64,000 nt of DNA from Lithodes maja (lineage: Eukaryota > Arthropoda > Malacostraca > Decapoda > Lithodidae). Within the stretch, counting starts at the first letter, position 1. Each line of letters begins with the position of its first letter. The notes beneath the pieces were generated by a model. It did not search any database, had not been told where the DNA came from, and was given only the letters and a program-made list of their open reading frames with translations. The DNA lies in NCBI GenBank assembly GCA_037953745.1, contig JBAKBP010012249.1, positions 1-64,000 of the forward strand, read 5' to 3'. Positions 39,201-47,637 of the stretch are shown here, piece after piece. A program made the translations under genes and the position numbers.

Positions 39201-40824
39201 CTGTAGAAAAAAACATCAGTTATGTCATGTTAACCTCATGAAAGAGTATGTGAGACGCCCCTCAGAGCCTCTCACTGTCCCTGTGCTGGCCTGCAGCGGC
39301 CAGGGTGGAGAAGGAGGTGGGGACAGTCATGCTGCTGAGGAGGATAGCTGGGACTGTGTCATTTCCGCGGAACAGTGGGCGGGGAATACTGAACAAGAGG
39401 CTAGGCAAGCTGTAAGTCACCTGCCTGAGCACCAGGGTGCTGCTGTCCTAGGCCTGTTCAGGTCATACCCCTCTGTTTTCGCCGAACACCCAGGTCTCAC
39501 TACTCAGGTAACGCACGACGTGGACGTCGGTGATAATGTGCCCTTCAAGTCAGTGCCCTACCGTGTGCCCCCGGTAAAGTTGCCAGCTTTACGGGAGGAG
39601 TTAAAGTACATGGTTGAGAGAGGGATGATCACTGAAGGTTATGTGAAGTGGACATCACCCGTCACGTTGCAGCCAAAACCTGACGGCAAGGTGCGGTTCT
39701 GCATAGATTTTCGTAGGCTAAATGGCTTGACCACTACCAACCCTTACCCTTTGCCTCGAGTTGACGACAGCGTGGACAAGATAGGGAATGCAAAGTACCT
39801 TACTAAAATTGATCTTGTAAAAGGCTACTGGCAAGTACCCCTGTCGGACCGAGCTAAGCAAGTTTGTGGTTTTGTGGTAGATGGCAAGACCTACCAATGT
39901 AACGTAATGCCTTATGGGCTTAAGAACGCACCTGCCACGTTTCAGAACCTGATGAACGATATTTGTGACGAAATCCCTAACTGCACGGTCTACCTTGATG
40001 ACGTGATAGTGTATGATGACGATTTTGAAAATCACCTAAGGCACTTAGAGACCCTGTTTGGGAAGTTGCACGATGCTGGGCTGGTGGTGAACCTGAGGAA
40101 GTGCGAGTTTGTAAAGGCTACTGTGCAGTATCTTGGCTTCGTGGTCGGGTTAGGCCGGGTGTGCCCCCCCCTGAGCAAGATACAGGCTATCAATATGTTT
40201 CCCAGGCCCACCACTAAGCGCCAGGTCATGCGGTTCCTAGGTATGATAGGCTATTATAGGCGCTTCATCCGGGGATACTCTACTGTCTTAGCACCGTTAA
40301 CTGATCTACTGTCGAAGTCAGTGAAGTTCTGTTGGGCTGCGGAGTGTCAGAGGGCTTTCGACCTAGTCAAGCACCTGCTGTGTACACATCCGATTTTGAG
40401 AGCCCCAGACTTCTCCAGGAGTTTTCAGCTGGCGACTGATGCCAGCGGTGTGGGTGCCGGGGCAGTGTTACTGCAGACTGATTCCGAGGGCTTGGAACAC
40501 CCAGTGAGCTTCTTTTCTCGCAAGTTTAATTCGGCACAAAGGAATTACTCGACTATAGAGAAGGAGCTTCTTGCTATCGTTTTGTCGCTCAAACATTTCG
40601 AAGTTTATGTTCCAGCCTACGGCCCGGTAGTGACGATTTATACGGACCATCATCCCTTGAAATTCCTAAATCAGTTTCACAATCGGAATATGCGGTTGAC
40701 CAGGTGGTCCCTAATGCTCCAAGAGTATAATCTCAACATTCAGCATATTGCCGGGAGTGAGAACGTGATAGCAGATTGTCTATCAAGGGTTGATGATCCA
40801 GGTCGTGCACGGTGTGTGGGTTGA
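36118..40824 (+). CDS. Gypsy gag-pol polyprotein with INT before RT (Gmr1-like)
   Basis: The 1,568-codon frame is uninterrupted. Order of domains: retroviral-type Gag/SCAN-like block (about residues 90-260); CCHC zinc knuckle CYKCQKLGHYSREC near 329-345; aspartic protease DTGA with D417; integrase with zinc site H705-x6-H712-x29-C742-x2-C745 and catalytic D776, D835 and E871 (spacing D-35-E); then reverse transcriptase with D1232 (KIDLVKGYWQVP) and YLDD at 1292-1295; then RNase H with D1441, E1483 and D1510. Ty3/Gypsy elements normally have RT-RH before INT; integrase first is the arrangement of Gmr1-like elements. There is no chromodomain or env visible. All key catalytic residues are present, so the enzyme set could be functional; the correct gag start lies upstream across a frameshift. 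Confidence 0.93.
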   Translation: MASWLTRKHVSVWIPHFVLSPPGLSPEMLFQLELAKLKLQESQQSSIERIEVARIQANQDATRYQAEMDVEKSRVETTGRHLGGGHRVTDSLSHLIKLVPAFDETAVTEFFARFEKKCREYDWPEVKWAALVSSRLVGKGLKAYDALSLDESVVYGLVKEAVLRAYELQPETYRLKFRGVNKKSDVSFMEHARDLTDAGNNWFRSEHAESAEEIKQLFYLEQFYKCTGTDLTLNIKEKCPKTVEEAAKMADFRLSLIRGCGAAQRAESGQKGRYTPPTRVFDNNKSYDTHNHTKCIAPNNTYKHKPLPFTKGQAPSSPAQGKKPIGDVKCYKCQKLGHYSRECPSNTPAKPVSLVHSIGVSLKAAATARGRLSAAEAHAVKKRTEGSTPVRDTFCSHRGHGFVSWGSVLRRVDLLRDTGASQTLLRNFTGKPINAARVVVVQGINATRSYPLVRLELRVGEVCRELDVGIVECLPVEGVDLLLGNDFAVPTSGTPPLVVAERAADVDGENREWVGRCQQDEMACVVTRSRSAAPAQPSTQPRGQWRKDQEKVAKGRKRDIDSAALLGDSVLGPIINTGVDSGPDMVCNKAELGKTSREARAVARATKAVEPTSRGNVLLQNHLDALTPRDISEQQLQDASLARYSNGAIELEEDGDAKPGYFFRLNRILYRRFLDPKSKWEGGARVVDQVVVPNKYRESLLCLAHDVPVAGHLGVTKTLAALGRFFWWPGVKADVCAWVAGCATCQTTGKPNQTIPKAPLFPIPVTGPPFSKVVVDLVGPFPPTSSGNKFLLTIMDVATRYPDAYPMRNGSAKAVVKNLLLFCSRYGFPREVQSDQGSNFTSKLFKQTLQLHGICSVVSSAYHPESQGVLERWHSTLKSMLRCYCAEHDTDWDLGLPYVLFAAREVPGESLGFSPNQLVFGHNVRGPLSMVKEIWEGEEKPGSVLKYILESRERLIGCMAAAGNNLVNAQAVMKHQYDAKVKLREFSVGQEVMLLLPLPGHPLSAKFIGPYVVAKKLSDLDYLVATPDCRKKHQLCHVNLMKEYVRRPSEPLTVPVLACSGQGGEGGGDSHAAEEDSWDCVISAEQWAGNTEQEARQAVSHLPEHQGAAVLGLFRSYPSVFAEHPGLTTQVTHDVDVGDNVPFKSVPYRVPPVKLPALREELKYMVERGMITEGYVKWTSPVTLQPKPDGKVRFCIDFRRLNGLTTTNPYPLPRVDDSVDKIGNAKYLTKIDLVKGYWQVPLSDRAKQVCGFVVDGKTYQCNVMPYGLKNAPATFQNLMNDICDEIPNCTVYLDDVIVYDDDFENHLRHLETLFGKLHDAGLVVNLRKCEFVKATVQYLGFVVGLGRVCPPLSKIQAINMFPRPTTKRQVMRFLGMIGYYRRFIRGYSTVLAPLTDLLSKSVKFCWAAECQRAFDLVKHLLCTHPILRAPDFSRSFQLATDASGVGAGAVLLQTDSEGLEHPVSFFSRKFNSAQRNYSTIEKELLAIVLSLKHFEVYVPAYGPVVTIYTDHHPLKFLNQFHNRNMRLTRWSLMLQEYNLNIQHIAGSENVIADCLSRVDDPGRARCVG

Positions 40825-41083
40825 GCAGGAGTAAAATTAGGCTATCATAACGCCGTCCAAAAAGATTATAAAACAATAAAATAAACGAGAATTTTTTTTT
40901 TTAGTTTTGTAAGTCTTTATTGTTGTAGCATGATGCATGCGATATTGTGTTTTATGTATAATTCACACTTCAGTTGTTGTGCACCTTTTGCAATTAGTGG
41001 CAGCTAAGGGTAGCAGGTCGGTTGGTTGCCTGTCAGATTTTGATAATGCTTCTAAGGTCGATTATCTAAAATCTTGGGGGGGC
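40825..41083 (+). promoter_or_regulatory. 3' untranslated region and polypurine tract
   Basis: 260 bases without ORF follow the pol stop; TCTTGGGGGGG at 41072-41082 directly before the 3' LTR is the likely polypurine tract used to prime plus-strand DNA. Confidence 0.65.
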
Positions 41084-42887
41084 TGTGACGCACCCAGTGC
41101 GTGGCAACGCAACCTGATTGTACTCCTTGGTACTCCACTGTACCGCCCGTACCACTGTACCGTGCTGGCTGCCTATATTGAGTGTGACAACGTATAACTA
41201 TGTTCTTTGTATCTCTGCAAAGGTCTCGTCATGTGCTAACCAGTGGTGGGTTTTGTTTTAAGCCATGTCGAGACCTTCCATTTAATATGTAGTATCAATA
41301 GAGAAGTTGATAGATAAGACAATGGGAGTTCAGAGAGAGAGAGTGTGTTAGGCTTCAGAGCGAGAGGGTAGCAATGCGCCACGCTGCCGGGGGGGTGGTT
41401 GCCAGACGTATGGACTGGTTGGCAGCCTTGCGCTTATAGCTAGGCGCGACAGGGTTGGTAGTCCATTGCCGCCTGCCTATGCTGCCTGGGCTGCCCATGT
41501 TGTCGTACTGCACATTGCCTGGAGGCTCGCTGTGTGTTCCATGATCAGGTTGCCTAGAACCTTTGAGATTCTAACATCCCTTGCCCTCTCTCCCAACTTC
41601 TCACGGTTGCACTCTTTCTCTCTGACGACATTACTCTCATTTCATTCTTCTCTCTATTTAAATGCATAACCTTCCCTTGAGGTCCTAAAGGAGTTTCAGC
41701 ACTCACCTCTCGTATTACTCTTAGGACAAGCATATATTTACATGTATTAGATTTAAGGGGTTAATGTGAACAGCGATCTTCTTGATGAGGATAGTTGGTG
41801 AACGTTCTACATGTTCACGAGTTATATGCCCAGCTCATCATCCAATTTGTGACTAGACTAGTGCCATGTGTAAGAGCCCGACCATGCCCAGGAGTTGTCT
41901 GTAGAGGGGCGAGGACTTAGCCTTGATTTGCCTACCGAGCCAGGAGCGAGTGTAGTACCAGAGACTACAGCTCGCTCGTAGTGCCGGTATAGTAGAGTAA
42001 CGTAATTTATCTGTCCTTGTGTTCTCTGCAGTCTTTTCCTGGGTTCTCGCTTTCGGTGCTGGGACTCGTTGTTCCTGTGACTTGGCCTGCTAGCTAGAAC
42101 ACATGGGGATGATGAGTGGGTTATATCTTTATTTTACTATGCATTGCAGCTCTCTTTAAGTTTATGTATGTAACACTTTACAGTACACATTACTCACACA
42201 CAAGACAACACTATTAATACTTTCATGTATCAATTAACTGCACTGTCGTTTTGCTGCTGTGTCCGGAGTTCTGTTGCGTAGGGCGCATACGGACTCAGAG
42301 GGGAGACAGAGTGAGAGAAGCGAAGTAGCCTATGCGGTAGTAGGCTACCGGCGCAGTACTGTTGCCTGCAACCTTTTAGTTATTCCAAGTATAGATTCAT
42401 TATTATAATAAGTGACTACTATTTATGTTCCTTCCATGTGTATTATTAGGTATCTACTGGATCATGAACATCTTGTATGCTACATGCTAGTGCATGTTAG
42501 TAGGGGACAGTTATTCTAGTGCACGCGCTTTCAAGTAGGCGTGTACATTTGTCATTTAGCATTTCACTGTCATACCTTTAGCCTGCTTCTATTCTACATT
42601 ATTAGAGGCTTAATATTAACGTAGTTTCTTGAGTATTGCATTTCTTTAGTAATAACGTAACCTATAAATGTCTGAGGGAGTTTAGCCTCATAGCCTACCC
42701 CTGTTGTACACTTTCGCCGAGTTAAGGTACCTCGTTACCATAGACGATAACTCTGTAGGGCGTTGGTGCTTTTGTTGTCTGGAGCATATAGTATTTGGGA
42801 CTGGAATCGAGCGTGTCGTTGTCACATAAGCCATTTCTGTCCTACGATCAAGAATCCCGAATATGTATTGCCGATCCAGCCGTAACA
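41084..42887 (+). mobile_element. 3' LTR of Gmr1-like Gypsy element
   Basis: 1,804 bp, TGTGACGC ... CCGTAACA. The right flank is RTE subfamily 2 LINE sequence, unlike the left flank, and no 4-6 base duplication links GGATAG (left) to CTGTCC (right). Confidence 0.92.
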
Positions 42888-43051
42888 CTGTCCATGTCTC
42901 ATTTCCATACGAGAGGGTTGGGAGCATCACACTGTTTCTCAGTGACTTTTTAACTTCCTGACTAACCATTCTTCCTTGAGAATACCATCAAGTTCTCCAA
43001 TCACCTTCTCCCTTGCATTTTTCTCTCTTTGATCTCACTCTCCATTTTACC
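42888..43051 (-). pseudogene. RTE-like LINE (subfamily 2) fragment
   Basis: Reverse complement encodes MVSQEVKKSLRNSVMLPTLS and YGNETWTV, with KMESEIKERKMQG just upstream in the element. The fragment is cut by the 3' LTR on the left and joins the exon-array intron on the right. Confidence 0.7.
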
Positions 43052-43284
43052 ATATACTGTAAATGATCCTGCAGATCCAATTCTGAAACCCGACAGTTGT
43101 GTTAAGTCATTAAAATATTGCTTACACATTATATATATACAGTATACTGTACTAACTGTTTCATGTGTGGCATGGTAAGACTGGAGTATCTTGGTGGATT
43201 TGGAGATGACATACAAGTTGCCACCACCACCACTGCTGATGGGAACAAGGATTTTGAGGACTTATTTCTGATGCTGTGGAGAAG
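43052..43284 (+). other. Exon-array unit 1: exon X1 and its upstream intron
   Basis: Intron-like sequence starting AATGATCCTGCAGATCCAAT leads to a polypyrimidine stretch CTGTTTCAT (43157-43164), where the acceptor AG of the sister copy is mutated to AT. Exon X1 (43165-43284) is open in one frame, with MVRLEYLGGFGDDIQVATTT then ADGNKDFEDLFLMLWRR, and ends at a GTAATT donor. I do not recognise the protein. The same block recurs at 44887-45797 and, partly, at 57860-57957. Confidence 0.45.
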
Positions 43285-43306
43285 GTAATTACTGAACAAT
43301 ATAATG

Positions 43307-43994
43307 TACAATATACCCCCCTGATACTACTCTCCTTGACGCGGTTGGGGGGCATCGGGGCCGGCGACTGGAGCTTGATGGGGGATGGTTGTGGTACTTA
43401 CCCTTCCTATCTCCCCTCGAGCTTTCGTCCTCAGCTTGACTAATTTTGAGTAGTTTTTCATTCCTCATTCTATGATTTTCCCCTTCTATTCTTATTCTGT
43501 CCCATTTGGCTGTCCTCGGGCAGCCTATATCTGATGTCTACCTGGCCTGGCTAGGTAGCAGACTCCTGGCCTGATTTGTCTCTTCGGTTGCTGATGTGGA
43601 CGGACTGACTTGATTCCCTTCGGTAATGCATTTTTTGCTTCTCGATGTGATTTTTTCTACCTTCGACCTGATCTTTCATTCTTCGCCCTGATCACTTCCT
43701 GGTTGGTGTTACGGTGTAGCAGTTCTTGCCTCATCCTTCGGCCCTGCCCTATGAGAGCTCTGATGTGGAGCTCATGTGGTCCGGCTGAACTGGTGAAATG
43801 GCGAGAAATGTCTGCGTGTCTTCATCTTCCTCGATTTGTTCCCCTACTGCCCTTCCCGATCTATCTTGACTTGTTTAGTTATATATCTTGATCGAATCCT
43901 TCGGGCCAGCCCTATGTGAGTTCGTTTGTAGAGCTCAGTGGTCTGGTTAGACTAATATTAAAAAAAAAAAAAAAAAAAAAAAAATTACAATATA
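43307..43994 (+). mobile_element. Poly(A)-tailed retroposon with 9-bp target duplication
   Basis: TACAATATA at 43307-43315 and 43986-43994 flank 670 bp ending GGTTAGACTAATATT and a run of about 24 A. Sister unit 2 (45821 onward, GTACAATATCAGTGCATC) shows the empty site. The body has no long ORF; two diverged copies of a TGTGGAGCTCA/TGGTCCGG-type segment lie at 43765-43790 and 43928-43952. SINE or truncated LINE. Confidence 0.8.
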
Positions 43995-44060
43995 AATGCA
44001 TCAACAATACAATTAGAAATAATAAAAGTGAATTATAGCTTATAGTATTGGGGGCAGGGG

Positions 44061-44270
44061 CTATAGTATATTCGCTGTAAGTAGGCGAGTAATCATGACC
44101 TCTAAATTCTGTAACTCAAAAATGACTAGAGTAATCGACATTTCTACCATTTGGGAAAAGTCGGTCAAGGAATAGATGTGGAAATTTACAGCCAATTTGC
44201 TCTAGCCTTTTTTGAGTTACAGAGGGTAGAAGTCATGATTTCTCGCCTACTTACAGCGAATAGACTATAG
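44061..44270. mobile_element. Family H MITE
   Basis: CTATAGTATATTCGCTGTAA ... TTACAGCGAATAGACTATAG; interior nearly the same as 15140-15352. Confidence 0.75.
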
Positions 44271-44274
44271 GTAT

Positions 44275-44450
44275 CCTCCTCCCCTTGTAAAACTCACCTA
44301 CTAGACGAGACAGAGTACCGGGCGAGGGAACATGAAAGTGGTCCCGGACCCTAAGAATTGGAACTTTAAATTTTGTTTCTGTTCGGGCTCTGTCTCAAGT
44401 TGGCCAACCCCAGCTATAGGGTATGTGCCTGAGTATATAGCTACATACAA
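44275..44450 (+). mobile_element. Internally deleted RTE derivative
   Basis: The first part (TATCCTCCTCCCCTT ... GTCCCGGACCCTAAGAATTG) matches the 5' end of RTE copies A/B, and at about 44365 it jumps to the 3' UTR (TGTTCGGGCTCTGTCTCAAG ... GTGCCTGAGTATATA). All coding sequence is missing. Confidence 0.75.
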
Positions 44451-44480
44451 TTATATAGTATTTATGTATTAGTTTATTAT

Positions 44481-44680
44481 TATGACAAAGTGATCCCCCA
44501 ACACAAAGACGTGACTGATTGATCCGTAGCTGATGATATTTATTCAATAATTTAAGTTTTTACATTGTTGTCATCGAGAAGTTAATTGAATTTTCATCAA
44601 CAGGTTGGCAGCCATGGAGTGATGACAGTTTATAATGGATAAAACACTCCAAGTTGAACATTTAGGTACGTTGTATGCTA
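44481..44680 (+). other. Exon-array unit 1: conserved intron block and exon Y1
   Basis: TATGACAAAGTGATCCCCCA starts a conserved block; exon Y1 (44604-44665, 62 bp) lies between TTTCATCAACAG and a GTACGT donor. In the frame open in Y2 it has two stops, so this copy is probably dead. Confidence 0.5.
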
Positions 44681-44699
44681 TATATACAGTATAATTATA

Positions 44700-44800
44700 G
44701 CCTATATTTTTTTTTTTTCCCCGTTTGGACTCTGTCTAGTCTGTCTAGAGTCGGCCACCCCAGCTATGGGGTATTGTGCCTGAGTATATAAAATATTTAC
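44700..44800 (+). mobile_element. RTE-like LINE 3' UTR fragment
   Basis: CCGTTTGGACTCTGTCTAGT ... GTGCCTGAGTATATA, preceded by a T run. Confidence 0.6.
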
Positions 44801-44886
44801 ATTTTAATTTAGCCTGCTCATACATCTTACTGGTTGTAGTTAAATATTATTCTTATGATGAATATTTACTTTTTTCTGTGAATCAA

Positions 44887-45797
44887 ATGATCCTGCAGAT
44901 CCAATTCTGAAACTCAAAAGTTGTGTTAAGTCATTAACATATTGCTTACACATTATAAATATACTATACTTACTGTTTCAGGTGTGCATGGGGGTAAACA
45001 CGAGGAAGAAGGGGGACCATAAAAACAGGCCCAACTCCCCTTAACCCGTTGAGCCCCGGCTAGTTATAATATTTTGTTCACCCCAGTCCCAAGCCATTTT
45101 CACTTCTTTTTTTTGTTTGCTAAAATGGAAGACAAGGATGAGAAATGAAAAAAAAAAAAAAAAAAAAAAATCACCTCGGATTTTTTTTTTTTTGGGGGGG
45201 GGGGGGGGGGAGCCTCAAAAAAATTTGTTGAGCCAAAATGGAAGAGAATGGTGAGAAATGAAGACAAAACTAAAAAAAAAAAACTCATTTCGGTCATTTG
45301 GGGGGCGGGGTCGAAAGTTCGTCTCCCCCGCATGACCACCCGCCCGGGAGCACTAGGGTAAAAACTGAGTATGGCATTGTACGGCATACATCCTAAGGAG
45401 TGTCTCACATAAATCTCAAGCCTCTAGCTCCCATACGACCGGAGTAATGAAGGTTCAAAGTGGCGGTGAACTAAGGGTGTAAAGTATCCCCACTAAGCCC
45501 ACCACCACCAGCCGCGCGGCTGTCTCGGCCCGCTCACACCTACCGGCCCGGCTCCCACACACACTACGGTACCTCCCCCTCCTATTCTCCCGCCATTTCC
45601 TACCTTACGAGCCACGTAAGTATTTTTTATATGTCGGACGCACGTGATGCGTCGCTGGGAGTTGGTGATCAAACGCTGCCGACGCATCACGTGCGACGCT
45701 GGGTCTCACTGGGTTAAGCTGACATACAAGTTGCCACCACACCACCACTGCTAATGGGAACAAGGATGGATGTTGAGGACTGCTTTCTGGAAGGTAA
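44887..45797 (+). other. Exon-array unit 2: exon X2, split by a transposon
   Basis: AATGATCCTGCAGATCCAAT intron block, intact acceptor TACTGTTTCAG (ends 44981), a few bases of exon, then a family G end and the P2 element (45041-45717), then the remainder of X2 (GACATACAAGTTGCCACC ... TTTCTGGAAG) and a GTAATT donor at 45794. The insertion destroys the exon. Confidence 0.5.
45041..45717. mobile_element. P2 non-autonomous piggyBac-like element, copy 2
   Basis: TTAACCCGTTGAGCCCCGGC ... GCTGGGTCTCACTGGGTTAA, about 669 bp between TTAAs, highly similar to 22544-23230 but with shorter G runs. Confidence 0.8.
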
Positions 45798-46104
45798 TTA
45801 CTGAACTGTATAATGTACAATATCAGTGCATCAAACATACAATGAATTAGAAAGGCAAGATCCTGTGTAGCGGGGAGAACTGTTTTGTAGATGCCTATTT
45901 ACTAAGAAACATTGAACAATATCTTTAACCTAACCAAAACCTAACCTAATCTAGTAAATTAGTGGACTATTTATGAATGTAAAATGTAAAAATATATTGT
46001 AACATTACCAAATTTTTTGAGATATAAGTACAGGTCTCCCCACTACATAAGGTTACCGTTATACAATTGAATTAGTAGAAGTGAATTAGTGCCTATAGTA
46101 TTTA

Positions 46105-46465
46105 TTTATCCTCTTCTGTACCGCCAACGCCTTTTTAATTTTATTCTAGCTACCGGTATATTTAGACGATATTGTATAGTTTAATTAAAATGTAAAACTT
46201 GCAAACTAAACAAACCAAAATTGGGACAAGGACAATATAAAGTCAAATTAAATTATCAAAATCGCTATGTGGAAACAACGCTTACTAAAATGAAAATTAT
46301 TAAATAAAAGAATAAATAAGAAGGATCTGTGGTTGTCAAAAGGGATAGGTGAGATAGTTCGAAGTCTGTTAATTGCTGGAGGCCCTTTTGAAACTGCATA
46401 TAATCGTCTAATAGTAGCCATAATGAAGTTAAAAGGACGTCGCCGGTACAGAAGGGGCTATTAGT
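46105..46465. mobile_element. P1 MITE interrupted by a family R retroposon
   Basis: TTATCCTCTTCTGTACCGCC ... GTCGCCGGTACAGAAGGGGC. A family R copy (about 46190-46312, 3' end AATGTAAAACTTGC) lies inside between TAGTTTA and AGAAGGATCT, which are adjacent in other P1 copies. Confidence 0.75.
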
Positions 46466-46466
46466 T

Positions 46467-46995
46467 ATGATGACAAAGTGATCCCCCAACACAAACACGT
46501 GACTGATTGATTCATAACTGATATTTCTTTATTAATTTAAGGGGAGGTTTCCACTTGAGGGACTTTTTTCTTGACCCCTTTCTCTCTCATGTCTAGCCCA
46601 TTGCTTTTGAGATTTTAAGACGTTCGCCACATTAGTTTGGCGATTTTAAGAACTTTTACCCCATTTATGTCACTTTTAAGACCTGTCGTCCCATTTAGGT
46701 GTCAATTTTTCCCCGGCGAGCGATAGCGAGCCTGTAAATTAAGAGGAAACGGCCTTCGGCCAGGACATTTTTCTACCGAAAAATGTACAAATTTATCTTG
46801 AAAGGGGGTCAAGGGGGTGTAATTTCAAGCTTGATGGAAGTCTAGGAAACACACTAAAAACCTCCCCTTAAGTTCTTGCATTGTTGACATCCAGACGTTA
46901 ATTAAACTTCGATCAACAGGTTGGCAGTAATGGAGTGGTACCAGTTTATGATGGATAAAACACTCCAAGGTGAAAATTTAGGTACGTTGTATGCA
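46467..46995 (+). other. Exon-array unit 2: conserved block and exon Y2
   Basis: GATGACAAAGTGATCCCCCA block, then the family G MITE, then CGATCAACAG and exon Y2 (46920-46981, 62 bp) with donor GTACGT. Y2 is open as LAVMEWYQFMMDKTLQGEN plus LG across the junction. No family recognised. Confidence 0.5.
46538..46872. mobile_element. Family G MITE, both ends visible
   Basis: TTAAGGGGAGG at the left and CCTCCCCTTAA at the right; interior GGCCTTCGGCCAGGACATTT. Interrupts the exon-array intron. Confidence 0.75.
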
Positions 46996-47159
46996 GTACA
47001 TGTATTTGTTTAACCGGAAAATGCGATAGGCCCGTTTATTACAGTTTCACCAGTGCTAAAGATTTTGCTTCAATTCGGACAGAAGGTACTTAACTGAAAA
47101 TTAAACACAGTGGATGCTTGGTGATGGTGAAAAGCCCCCAAATGATACCTTCCTCATAT

Positions 47160-47290
47160 TCATCATCATCAATCTAACACATCGCTTCCAGAGGAAGTGC
47201 CCCAAAAGGGATGGCCATGGCAGAAACTGTCTTCAGGTACCAAGACATGCCCCCACTGACCCACTCCACAGTGCCTCTTCCACTAAGTGG
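47160..47290 (-). pseudogene. RTE subfamily 2 LINE 3' end, diverged
   Basis: CATCATCATCAATC followed by GGATGGCCATGGCAGAAAC, CAAGACATGCC and GCCTCTTCCACTAAGTGG parallels the 3' end at 53925-54070. Confidence 0.5.
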
Positions 47291-47349
47291 ATTATGACTA
47301 TTAACACTGAAGGAGCAGACCCAGAGCAGTCCATTACCCGGACGGCAGT

Positions 47350-47395
47350 TCCACCACTGGTGTTGTCGTTCCCCATGCTGCCTGCCCGAACAGCC
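47350..47395 (-). repeat. Diverged LINE/SINE (CAA)-type tail fragment
   Basis: GTTGTCGTTCCCCATGCTGC / CTGCCCGAACAGCC resembles the shared tail of family C and the LINE at 51742. Confidence 0.4.
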
Positions 47396-47637
47396 ACTGT
47401 TTTGCTATTTTATTTACCCCAGTGGGGCCCTGGCTGGAAGCATACCAAGCACAGGAATTTTCTGAAGATAGGAACCAGTGGTCCTCTGCTCCAGATTCCA
47501 GTCATAAAACTATATTGTCCCGATATGACAGCCTGGAGTGGAGACAACTATTTATCACTAGCCCATCCAATGTTTGGAGTCTTATGACATTTTTTGTTTA
47601 ATTATTGAGTACATTGTTTTTACCCTTTTTGAGCAAT

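Noticed and set aside
37182..40653. Several antisense ORFs of 60-183 codons within gag-pol
   Set aside because: Shadow frames of a well-supported sense gene.
43610..43891. A 93-codon plus-strand ORF
   Set aside because: It lies inside the poly(A)-tailed retroposon at 43316-43985 and has no recognisable domain.
47114..47587. A 157-codon plus-strand ORF
   Set aside because: It runs antisense across a diverged LINE 3' end and a SINE/LINE tail fragment; no domain is visible.
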